Origin: Aspidiotus rigidus
Lineage: Eukaryota; Arthropoda; Insecta; Hemiptera; Diaspididae
Reading direction: 5' to 3'
Assembly (NCBI GenBank): GCA_035079385.1
Contig: JAVHKY010000025.1
Coordinates: forward strand, 19,876,501 to 19,940,500
DNA length: 64,000 nt
Shown: piece by piece, positions 1 to 9,359 of the stretch
How the letters are laid out: each line of letters begins with the position of its first letter
Position numbering within the stretch: position 1 is the stretch's first letter
The notes under the pieces: model-generated
Seen by the model: the letters and a program-made list of their open reading frames with translations, nothing else
Told to the model about the DNA's origin: nothing
The model's database searches: none
Program-made: the position numbers and the translations under genes

Positions 1-867
1 TGGTTTGTTTAACGACGCATAAACCTGAGGTCTTTAGCGTCCAATATTTACATGGTTTACATTTTACTCTTTGTTTGGAAAAGAAGACAATTCAAGATCT
101 GTTTCTTCTAGGAAAAGTAGGAGTCTGTGAACGAATACAGTTATAGACCTGGTAGGTATTAACTTTCAATTTTTGTGCTACATTGCACAACATCTGAATA
201 CTTTTAGAAATATACCAATTGGCTGTTTTTTTTTTTTTTTTCTCTATCTCACTCAAAATATCTTCCTCCGTTTACAAGATAACACGATATATCGGTATCA
301 TACAAACTTCCTTATTGACTTTAGTGTACCTTTGTCACCGTCTCCTTCGTTTCTTGTACCTTTTCTTGCCCCTAAATGAACAGCATTAAATTGGATTAAC
401 ACTCTCTCACACGTCTCAGTATAGGTATACGCGATTTTGACAATCGCCTTAGACGTAGGCATATCAAGTTTCAAAATTTGCTGGGAAGGAGCAGAAGTTG
501 ATAAGTTTTTTTATTTACCATGCATCTTCATTTAAGCTCATATCTATAATAAAATGAATTGTGTAAAATATCATGAACATACATTGCGAACATTAAACTA
601 AAATCGGTATCATTGAATAGTTTCTCATTTAGAAATTCACAAGTAGTGTGGGGGGACATTATGACTGGTTTTCATATTCACATCGTCGTATGTATCTTTA
701 ATATATAAACATATTGTAGGTACAAGCACAAACCACTACCTACTTATTTTCAAAAAATTAAAAAATTCAATGACCGTAAGATTTGATTACATTGATGAGT
801 CGCTTGGTATATAAATCACACTCACTAGAAAACGGGTACTATACACAGAGACATTTACACAACTAGT

Positions 868-2523
868 TCAATGTATGAAGATGTTATGCATCTTCAATTC
901 TGACTCTTGGGTGAATGTACTTTCACAGATCTTACACGCTAATAAATTGTTATCACTTGGCATAGACTTGTTAGCAGGCACATGTTTTCTTGGACTCGGC
1001 GGGCTTCTAAGTCTTCCCTCTGAAGTACCACATTCAAGAGCACTCTCCGGATCAGATTTGTGGGTGAACATGTGTCTCTTTAGAAAAACTTGCGAAATAA
1101 ATATCTTCCCACAAACAACGCATTTGAAATCATAGCTCCGATTTGGACTACATTCATTGATCATCATATGTCTTTTCAGTTGAACTTCCTGGGTAAATTT
1201 TTTCCCGCAAGTATTACATTTAGAAAGACAACTTAGACCCTGATTAGATTTATGCGTCATCATATGGGTGATCAAATAACTTTGCAGTGCACACTTTTTC
1301 CCGCAGATGTCACACTTGAATCTATACCTCGGATCTGGATCAGATTCATGGGTTATCATATGTTTCTTTAGATTCTTTTTGTCTGTAAACTCTTTTTCAC
1401 AAATACCACATTTAAATCCATCTTTCAGATCTGTATTAGACTCATGGCTCAACATATGTTTCTTCAAATGAGCTTTCTGTGTACTTTTATATTCGGAAAT
1501 GTTACATTTAAATTGATATTTGAGATCTGAATTAGACTCATGGATCATCACATGTGTTTTCATATTAGCGTTCCACCTAAATTTTTTCCCACAAATATCC
1601 CATGTATATCGATATTTGAGATCTGGATTAGACTCATGGATTAGCATATGACGTTTCAGATTTCCTTTCTGTATAAATTCTTTCCCGCACTCATCACATT
1701 TAAATTGATATTTGACATCTGGATTAGACTCATGAGTCAACATATGTGTCTTCAGATTACTTTTCCGTGTACTTTTATATTCGCAAATGTTACATTTAAA
1801 TTGATATTTGAGATCTGGATTACACTCATGGGTTAACATATGACTATTCAGATGACCTCTCCGTGTAAATTTTCTTCCACAAACATCACATCTAAATTGA
1901 TAATTGAGATCTGGATTAGATTCATGGATCATCACATGTTTTTTCAGATCCCTGTTCCACGTAAATTTTCTCCCACAAATATCACATGTATATCGATATC
2001 TGAGATCTGGGTTAGACTCATGGGTTAGCATATGAATTTTCAGATTTCCTTTGTGTAGAAATTCTTTCCCGCACTCATCACATTTAAATTGATATTTGAG
2101 ATCTGGATTAGACTCATGGATCAACATATGTGTCTTCAGATTACTTTTCTGTATACATTTATATTCGCAAATGTTACATTTAAATTTATATTTGAGATCT
2201 GGATTAGACTCATGGGTTAACATATGACTATTCAGATGACCTCTCCGTGTAAATGTTCTTCCACAAACATCACATCTAAATTGATAATTGAGATCTGGAT
2301 TAGATTCATGGATCATCACATGTTTTTTCAGATCCGCGTTCCACGTAAATTTTCTCCCACAAATATCACATGTATATCGATATTTGAGATCTGGATTAGA
2401 CTCATGGGTTAACATATGACTATTCAGATGACCTATCCGTGTAAATTTTGTTCCGCAAACATCACATTTAAATTGATATTTGAGATCTGGATTAGACTCA
2501 TGGGTCAACATATGTCTCTTCAT
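868..2523 (-). CDS. C2H2 zinc-finger array protein, copy 1 (16 fingers)
   Basis: This 551-residue frame encodes 16 tandem C2H2 fingers, so it is probably a nuclear DNA-binding protein. The first finger starts near residue 20. Finger-to-finger spacing is 32 residues: a CX2CX12HX3H finger plus an 11-residue linker of the form ESNPDLKYQFK, much longer than the usual seven-residue TGEKP type. Fingers 10, 11 and 14 have each lost one zinc ligand (first Cys to Trp, second Cys to Ser, last His to Asn). The last finger follows a 30-residue spacer and ends with an HX4H pair. The ATG used lies inside what was once a finger, because an in-frame TAG at 2578-2580 cuts off homologous sequence upstream. Functional status is therefore uncertain: a truncated gene, an exon of a longer gene, or a young pseudogene. 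Unit B carries a duplicate. Confidence 0.75.
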   Translation of the reverse strand: MKRHMLTHESNPDLKYQFKCDVCGTKFTRIGHLNSHMLTHESNPDLKYRYTCDICGRKFTWNADLKKHVMIHESNPDLNYQFRCDVCGRTFTRRGHLNSHMLTHESNPDLKYKFKCNICEYKCIQKSNLKTHMLIHESNPDLKYQFKCDECGKEFLHKGNLKIHMLTHESNPDLRYRYTCDICGRKFTWNRDLKKHVMIHESNPDLNYQFRCDVCGRKFTRRGHLNSHMLTHECNPDLKYQFKCNICEYKSTRKSNLKTHMLTHESNPDVKYQFKCDECGKEFIQKGNLKRHMLIHESNPDLKYRYTWDICGKKFRWNANMKTHVMIHESNSDLKYQFKCNISEYKSTQKAHLKKHMLSHESNTDLKDGFKCGICEKEFTDKKNLKKHMITHESDPDPRYRFKCDICGKKCALQSYLITHMMTHKSNQGLSCLSKCNTCGKKFTQEVQLKRHMMINECSPNRSYDFKCVVCGKIFISQVFLKRHMFTHKSDPESALECGTSEGRLRSPPSPRKHVPANKSMPSDNNLLACKICESTFTQESELKMHNIFIH

Positions 2524-2795
2524 GCTTTTATATTCGCAAACGTTACATTTTAATTGATATTTGAGATCTGGATTAGACTAATGGATCAACATATGTTTTT
2601 TCAGAACCCCTTTACGTGCAGATTTCGTTCCACAAATTTCACATTCAAAATTCATCTTTGCGATCTGGATTAAATTTAAGACTTAACATCTCAACTATAT
2701 GCATCTTCAATACGGACATAAATATGGACCTTCTTCCGGAAATACCACATTCAAAGGGGTGTCTCACCTCTGGATGAAATTTATCTTCCGACATA
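2524..2795 (-). pseudogene. Disrupted N-terminal part of zinc-finger copy 1
   Basis: Reading leftward from an ATG at about 2795, a short leader resembling the start of copy 3 (HPEVRHPFEC against DPDDVRHPFEC) leads into degenerate fingers. A one-base insertion near 2650 shifts the frame, and a GAG codon of the linker has become TAG at 2578-2580. Past the TAG the same frame runs into the 551-residue array. The original protein therefore began here, and the present long frame is its remainder. Confidence 0.7.
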
Positions 2796-2818
2796 GGCTA
2801 CTCGTTTCAGTTAACTAT

Positions 2819-2912
2819 CTGTGAGAATCCAATAGTAAATAGCAATATCAGAGATTACTATTATAAGTTTAAAATTAGATTTTCAAGGGCTGTCTGTAAT
2901 ATAAATACTTAC
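2819..2912 (-). other. Candidate small intron in the 5' leader of zinc-finger copy 1
   Basis: On the minus strand AAGG/GTAAGT (donor at 2911-2912) is followed 94 bases later by GGATTCTCACAG (acceptor at 2819), 24 bases upstream of the ancestral ATG. Unit B keeps the acceptor, but its donor reads GTAGGT. Copy 3 has ATAAG at the acceptor position. This is inference from splice consensus only. Confidence 0.35.
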
Positions 2913-3212
2913 CCTTGATTATGTACATTAAAGACGTCTTGATGAAATAAGATCAGGCAACTGAAATTCGACTCTCAATTCACAAGATTCCTTTAATAAA
3001 TGACCTGCAATCATCATGAGTAAGGATAAGACAAAATTTCAGACTGTTCATAAGAACTTTTATAAAGGAACCCGATGAAGACGAGAAATAAAAATCAAAA
3101 GAAGTTCTCAGAATTCAGAATGGAAATATAGATACTGTAAATAATGGTAAAACACGCAGCGTACTTTGGTAGCATCTGGAGATTTTCGTCATTATTAAGA
3201 GCAATATGCGAG

Positions 3213-4090
3213 GCATACATGGGAGTGTTTCCCGGGAATCTTTTTGTTGTTACTTTCTTTCTTAATAAAAATTGAATTGCGTCCTCTCCACCCGAGTCGG
3301 AGCATGAAAGTCATAATTTTTTCAAGCTCCCCTCATTGCATATATAACTCGAAAGTCAAAATTTTTCCAAATTATCCCTCAGAAAAATCTCATGGCCTAC
3401 AATTTGCGGACGGTACCCGGCACTCATTTTTGGACATGTATATGTCTTTGGGCTGGGGGTCAATTTGATATCTGCGTGACGTCGAGCTTTATGACGCGTC
3501 ATCACTAAACTTGACCTATTTTAGAAAGTTATAAAAACCACGGCTTCCTTAAGGAAGTTAGAGGAGGAACGTAGGGGACTTGTTTCCTGAGTCAAATTGG
3601 ATTTGGTATTGAGAATTAAAGGAAGCGTATACTTAAAAGCTAGAATAAAGAAGGCTTATAGATCTACTTTAAACGTACTATACGAGTAATATAGTTCGAG
3701 AGTCTGAATTTTTCTCGTGCTATATTATGATAGAAGGAGGACTTAAAAAATCGACGGCATCCTTAACGAAGTTGAGCGAGGAACGTAGGGAACCTGTTTT
3801 ATGAGTCAAATTGGATTTTGTATTGAGAATTCAAAGAACCCTAGACTTGGTATAGAGCTAGTATAGGGAATGCCTAGACTTGTAGCGAGAGGACCTTACT
3901 TTTTCTAGACTGTCGAGCAATATATGCTAGGAGGGGACAGAAAAATTTCAATCTCAGAGCTATATATGTTAGGAAGGGGCTCGAGAGTCGAAAGTTGTCC
4001 AAGTCCGCCCCCCCCCCATAATTCGTGGGTATCTCAAGAGCCGATTTTTTTACAAGTCCCCAAGCTCGGAGGTCGAAATTCTTCGAAGTC
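3213..4090. repeat. Dispersed repeat with degenerate internal arrays
   Basis: Two related blocks, at about 3543-3690 and 3756-3900, share GGAACGTAGGGAACCTGTTT followed by GAGTCAAATTGGATTTTG and a TATTGAGAATT stretch. The remainder is built from AGCTATATATG / CCAAGTCCCCCTCC / CGAAATTTTTCC modules that recur at 8.7, 46.2, 53.2 and 54.1 kb. No coding potential is seen. It is likely a truncated member of the family with palindromic ends described at 18913-19546. Confidence 0.55.
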
Positions 4091-4099
4091 CCCCTCCTA

Positions 4100-4695
4100 A
4101 CTACAGACGAGCTAATAAACCCTCCCTAAATCCCTAAATACAATACAATCTGCAGCGCTATGCTTAGCCCCTGCGCCGAGGCTGGCTTTCCCCTTCCACA
4201 ATTCCGCTCATTATTACAACCAACTTTTTCGCGTCTACTTCCCAGTTTCCCCATCTCCTTACCTTCCACCACTCTCTCCTCCCCCAAAACTATCTATTCA
4301 TCTCATTACAATCTCTCCTAGACAACCATCTCAAATTTCAGCCCCTCCTCCCCATCTTCTCATCCATTCCTCCATGGTCATCGTCACCACCTTTCATTCG
4401 CCTTGACCTGGCCAACCCACCGAAATATCTCAACATAATCTACATAAGATACATTAAAGACATAATTGCTAAAGACTTACCCTCCCACGATCTGGGCTTT
4501 ACCGGTGGATCAAAATGGGACTTCAAAACTGGCTAGCTTTCTCCATTAATGGTCAACTCTCACTCTTTTGTATGAAAGACTCGTCATCCTCATATTCTGC
4601 TGAAATAACTGCCATCTATTCCTGTCTTAATCACCTCAATCTTCTCCTTCAAGCATGTAAATTTCTCCTCCCTCTTTTCTGACTCTCTTATGTTT
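4100..4695 (+). pseudogene. LINE retrotransposon fragment, RNase H region
   Basis: Joining two frames gives a recognisable LINE stretch. AEAGFPLPQFRSLLQ at about 4170 resembles the region between reverse transcriptase and RNase H. FTGGSKWDFKTG at about 4498 matches the FTDGSK RNase H start, with the catalytic Asp changed to Gly. SSSSYSAEITAIYSCL at about 4575 matches the SxFxAExxAI motif, and FSDSL follows at about 4676. It has several stops and at least one frameshift, so it is dead. It ends abruptly where a second LINE begins. Confidence 0.6.
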
Positions 4696-5455
4696 GCGAT
4701 ACAAGCGACAAGAAATTATAGAAAGGTGACCCTGAAAGATGCAACAGTGGAATGTAGATGCTGAAAATGTGGTAACAGAGAGGAAACAGTTCTGCATATA
4801 TCGAATGGATGCGAAGCAATGGTCATAAAAGAATATAAAGGATGACACAGTGAAGTGGTTAAGATACTGCAACGAGACATACTGAAGATTGCCACAAGCA
4901 GGACTGAAGCTGAGTCCTACTACCAATATACACCCGAAGCGAGAGTCCAGACAGAACAATACGGGATTTATTGGTACTAGATCAGGCCGGGAAACTATAT
5001 CCAATCGACCGGACATAGTGGTGTACGACAAGAAAGATAAGAAAGTACAGCTGATTGACGTTGCTATACCAGCACACCACAATATAAGAATTGAGTGCGA
5101 GTCTGAAGAAAAGAAGAGAAAATACGAAGAGCTAGTAATACAGATCAAAAGAATGTAAAGTCGACAGAGTAGAAATATTACCGGTGGCGATCAGCAGTAC
5201 GGGATTGGTTTATCGGCGGTTGCGAGACATCCTGAGGAAAACTGGTACCCGCGTGGGATGCGTAAAAGAAGTGCAGAAGGCAACAGTAATAAGAACTACC
5301 AGTATGGTTAGAGTGTTCTTGGGAGAAATGTAAACTCTCTAAGTTAGGTTGTTTAATACATATTAATATATTCGTAATAGAGACGAAAACCAATACCAAC
5401 GAAGGTTGAGGAGAGGGAAAATAATGATAATAATGGTAATAACGATAAAAAAAAA
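4696..5455 (+). pseudogene. LINE C-terminus with zinc knuckle and PD-D nuclease-like domain
   Basis: A broken frame reads ECRC-stop-KCGNREETVLHISNGC and then HSEVVKILQRDILK, resembling the CCHC knuckle and RH motif before the restriction-like endonuclease of R2/R4-type LINEs. After a frameshift near 4975, the 4889-5158 frame gives NRPDIVVYDKKDKKVQLIDV, a PD...D arrangement typical of that nuclease. EEKKRKYEELVIQIKRM follows. The fragment ends in an A-rich tail with TAATAATGG-like repeats near 5430-5455. It is 5'-truncated and seems to have inserted into the RNase H LINE on its left. Confidence 0.55.
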
Positions 5456-5597
5456 AAGATAGCAATTAAATTGTTAATCTTCGAAACAGAGTCTCTCCAG
5501 GAGAATCTATATCTGAAAACAGCATTGTTACAATTTTTACTTCTTCCCAACGAGTAAACACTAGGGAAGATGATGGTTTGAAGTGAAAATTATTAGA

Positions 5598-8500
5598 TGG
5601 TTTTGTTTAACGACGCATAAACCTGAGGTCTTTAACGTCCAATATTTACATGGTTTACATTTTACTCTTTGTTTGGAAAAGAAGACAATTCAACATTTCT
5701 AACTTAAATACAGTTGCTGAGGTCTGTTTCTTCTAAGAAAAGTAGGAGTCTGTGAACGTATATAGTTATAGACCTGGTAGGTATTAACTTCCAATTTTTG
5801 TGCTACGTTGCACAACATCTGAATACTTTTAGAAATATACCAATTGGCTGTTTTTTTTTTTTTTTTTTTTTTCTATCTCACTCAATATATCTTCCTCCGT
5901 TTACAAGATAACACGATACATAGGTATCATACAAACTTCACTTTTGACTTTAGTGTACCTTTGTCACAGTCTCCTTCGCTTCTTGTACCGTTTCTTGCCC
6001 CTAAATGAACTGCATTAAAATTGGATCAACGCTCTCTCACAAGCCTCAGTATAGGTATACGCGATTTTGAAGATAGCCTTAGACGTAAGAAATATATATG
6101 TTCAAAATTTTCCGGGAACGAGCGGAAGTTAATAAGTTTTTTTATTTACCATGCATCTTAATTTAAGCTCGTATCTATATTAAAATGAATAGTGTAAAAT
6201 ATCATGAACATACATTGCGAACATTAAACTAAAAGCGGTATCATTGAATTGTTACTCATTTAGAAATTCACAAGTAGTGTAGGTGGATATTATGACTGGT
6301 TCTCATATTTACATCGTCGAATGTATCTTTCAAATATAAGCATATTGTACAAGCACAAACCGCTACCTACTTATTTTCAAAGAATTGAAAAATTCAATGA
6401 CCGTAAGATTTGATTACATTGATGAGTCGCTTGGTATATAAATCACACTCACTAGAAAACGGGTACTGTACACAGAGACATTTACACAACTAGCCTTAAT
6501 TCAATGTATGAAGATGTTATGCATCTTCAATTCTGACTCTTGGGTGAATGTACTTTCACAGATCTTACACGTTAATAAATTGTTTTCACTTGGCATAGAC
6601 TCGTGAGCAGGCACATGTTTTCTTGACTCGGCAAGTTGGTAAGTCTTCCTTCTGAAGCACCACATTCGAGAGCATTCTTCGGATCTGGATTAGATTCATG
6701 GGTCAACATATGTCTCTTTAGAACAACTTGCGTAATAAATATCTTCCCGCAAACACCGCATTTGAATTTATAGATCAGATTTGGACTACATTCTTGGATC
6801 AACGTATGTCTTTTCACGTGAACTTGCTGGGTAAATTTTTTCCCGCAAGTATTACATTTAAAAGGACAACTTACACCCTGATGATTAGATTTATGCGTCA
6901 TCATATGGGTGATCAAATAACTTTGATGTGCACACTTTTTCCCGTCGATATCACACTTGAATCTATACCTCGGATTTGGATTAGACTCATGGTTCAACAT
7001 ATGGTTCTTTAAATGACTGTTCTGTATGCTTTTATATCCGCAAATGTCGCATTTAAAATGATATTTGAGATCTGGATTAAACTCATGGGTCAAACTATGT
7101 CTCTTCAGATTACTTTTATGTGCAAATGTTTTCTCACAAGTATCACATTTAAATTGATATTTGAGATCTGGATTACACTCATGGGTCAAACTATGTCTCT
7201 TCAGATTCCATTTATGTGCAAATGTTTTCCCACAAGTATCACATTTAAATTGATATTTGAGGTCTGGATTAGACTCATGGGTCAACATATGAATATTCAA
7301 ACTTGTACTCTGTGTAAATTTTTTTCCGCACACATCACATTTAAATCGATATTTGCGATCTGGATTAGACTCATGGATCAACTTATGTCTTTTCAAATGC
7401 GCCTTCTGTGTAAATGTTTTCCCACAAGTATCACATTTAAATTGATATTTAAGATCTGGGTTAAACTCATGGGTCAACATACGATTCTTTAGATGACTTT
7501 TCCGTGTACATTTTTTCCCGCACTCATCACATTTAAATTGTGTTTTAGATCTGGATTAGACTCATGGATCATCACATGTTTTTTCAGATCCGCTTTATGT
7601 GCATATTTTTTTCCATTTTCACATTTAAAATTCATCTTTGCGATCTAGATTAAATTTAAGACTCAACATCATATACGCATCGTCAATACGTACATAAATA
7701 TGGAACTTCTTCCACAAATACCACACTCAAAGGGACGTCTCACCTCTGGATCAAATTATTTTTCGACATAGGCTACTCGTTTCATTAAACTAACTGTGAG
7801 AATCCAATAGCAAATAGATTACTGTTTTAAGTTTAAATGTAGGTTTTCAAAGGCTTTCTTTTATATGAATACCTACCCTTGATTTTGTATAGGTATTACG
7901 GATGTCTTGATGAAATAAGATACGATAACATAAAATTAGACCCTCAATTCACAAGATTCCTTCAATAAATGACCTGCAATTATCATGAGTAAGGATAAGA
8001 CAAAATTCCAGAATATTTTCTCCACTATTGAGCAAAGTCTGTTCATAAGAACTTCAATGATGGAGCAGATAAAGATGAGAAATGAAAATCAGAAGAAGTT
8101 CTCAGAATTTAGAATGGAGATATAGATACTCTAATTAATGAAAAAACGCGTAGCCTACTTTGTTAGAATCTTGGGATTTTTTTCATTATCAACTGCATTA
8201 AGCGAGGCAAACAGGGGACGTGTTTCACGGGAGTCTTTTAGTTAATACTTTGTTTCGGAATAAAAATTAAATTGTGTTCCTCGATTAGAGTTGGAGCACG
8301 AAAATTAGAATTTTTTCAAGTTCTCCTCCTTGCGTATACATATTATAATTGGAAGGTCAAAATTTTTCCAAATTATCCCTCGGAAAAATTTCAACGCCCA
8401 CATTTTTTAGACGGTACCCGGCACTCATTTTTGTAAATGTATGCCTTTGGGCTGGGGTTCAATTGGAAATTTGCGTGATGCCACGCTTTATAACATTATC

Positions 8501-8740
8501 AATGACCCTGTCCTACTTTAGGGACTTATAAAAACGACAGCTTCCTTCACGAAGTTGAACGAGGAACGCAGTGAACCTTTTTTCTGAGTCAAATTGGATT
8601 TGGTATTAAGAATTCTAGAAAGCCTAGAAGTAATATGAAGCTAGTATAAAGAAGGCCTGGACCTACTATAAGTCTAGCATAATACACAGTTCATGTGTCT
8701 AAATTTTTCTCGAATCTCAAGCTATATATGATATGAGGGG
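5598..8740. repeat. Segmental tandem duplication, unit B
   Basis: Second copy of the 0-3.9 kb unit, in the same order and orientation. It includes the poly-T tract near 5850, the CAATGACCGTAAGATTTGAT phrase near 6397, the zinc-finger array, the leader and the dispersed repeat. It is slightly shorter, mainly because the array has 8 rather than 16 fingers. The 8213-9013 part matches the start of the 18913 element family. Confidence 0.85.
6501..7770 (-). pseudogene. C2H2 zinc-finger array, copy 2 (8 fingers in the open frame), decayed at both ends
   Basis: The longest open frame (6572-7480, 302 residues) has eight 32-residue finger units with linkers of the ESNPDLKYQFK type. Finger 6 has lost its second Cys (CDID) and finger 7 its last His (to Gln). 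Near 6624 one G present in copy 1 is missing, which shifts the frame after NLPSQ and replaces the C-terminus with a short foreign tail. The original last finger, CKICESTFTQESELKMH, is still intact in the other frame down to a stop at 6501. Upstream of 7480 there is a one-base deletion near 7542, plus stops and frame breaks around 7640-7700. This is a pseudogene, though a shortened product cannot be excluded. Confidence 0.75.
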
Positions 8741-9013
8741 GACTTGAAGAAATTTCGACCTCCGAGCTAATTTTGACCCTCCAGCTATATATGATTGGAG
8801 GGGCATTTGGAAGAATTTCTACTCTTGAGCTATATATGATAGGAGGGGTACTTGGAAAATTTTGACTCTCGAGCTATATATGATATTTCTAAGTCCCCCT
8901 CCTATCATATATACCCCGGAGGTCGAAATTTTTCCAAGTTTTTGGCCGAACGGCGCACGGCGATTTTCTCAAATACCCCCCCCCCCCTTTAAAACAGGTT
9001 TCCTGTTAAGAAT
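8213..9013 (+). repeat. Dispersed repeat element with internal 44-63 bp array
   Basis: The left end is GAGGCAAACAGGGGACGTGT, shared with 18907. The right end is TTTAAAACAGGTTTCCTGTT, shared with 19527 and 21599. Inside, GCTATATATGAT recurs at 8721, 8784, 8829 and 8873. The following lines at 8885-8940 run in the opposite orientation (CCCCCTCCTATCATATATA), so the array can fold on itself. A C-run lies at about 8981. No protein is encoded. Confidence 0.6.
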
Positions 9014-9260
9014 CCTCAAAGCTATCAAAAGATCTGCCATCCAGGGGGTCTGATGTGCACGTTTGCCGTTTTGCGGGAAAGATGTATGTTTCAAATAGCC
9101 GTCATCTTCAGTGTCAATTGATTAACATGCACTGTGTTCAGTACAAAATGTTGATTTTTGGGTAATATCGGATCATTAAACCTAATATTTATGGAAGATT
9201 CTCTTTCGGTATTCTAACAGCCGTATTCTCAAACAAACAATATAATTTTAAAAAACCGAG

Positions 9261-9300
9261 AAAACACTTAAGTAACCTCGCGAGGTTACTCAAGTGGTTT
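9261..9300. repeat. 40-bp imperfect palindrome centred on CGCG
   Basis: The two 20-base arms around 9280/9281 pair with two mismatches; the core is AGTAACCTCGCGAGGTTACT. A second perfect palindrome, TTAAGTGCACTTAA, lies about 45 bases downstream. They precede the PLE fragment and could be MITE remains or a cruciform. No target duplication was found. Confidence 0.7.
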
Positions 9301-9359
9301 TTTGGGAATTTCTAGGACTCTTAAGTGCACTTAAAAGGCTGTAAGTCTAAACCGTCAAT

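Larger units (their letters stand above)
1..3900. repeat. Segmental tandem duplication, unit A
   Basis: This stretch is repeated as unit B at about 5598-8740 in the same orientation. Both units hold, in order, a flank with a poly-T run, a minus-strand zinc-finger array, its 5' leader, and a repeat-rich stretch containing the shared phrase GGTACCCGGCACTCATTTT. The match starts at the window edge, so unit A probably extends further left. Small indels separate the units; for example unit B has about 28 extra bases near 5695. The inner boundary is approximate because it falls in dispersed repeats. Confidence 0.85.

Noticed and set aside
1840..2412. Repeated 62-codon plus-strand frames over the zinc-finger array
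   Set aside because: They are antisense shadows of the minus-strand repeat; their 384-base spacing simply mirrors the four-finger block.
868..2523. Zinc-finger array as a CRISPR or satellite
   Set aside because: The 96-bp period is coding: Cys and His positions are kept in frame over 551 codons.
4636..5148. 170-codon minus-strand frame
   Set aside because: It is antisense to the LINE C-terminus, which has recognisable motifs; the minus translation has none.
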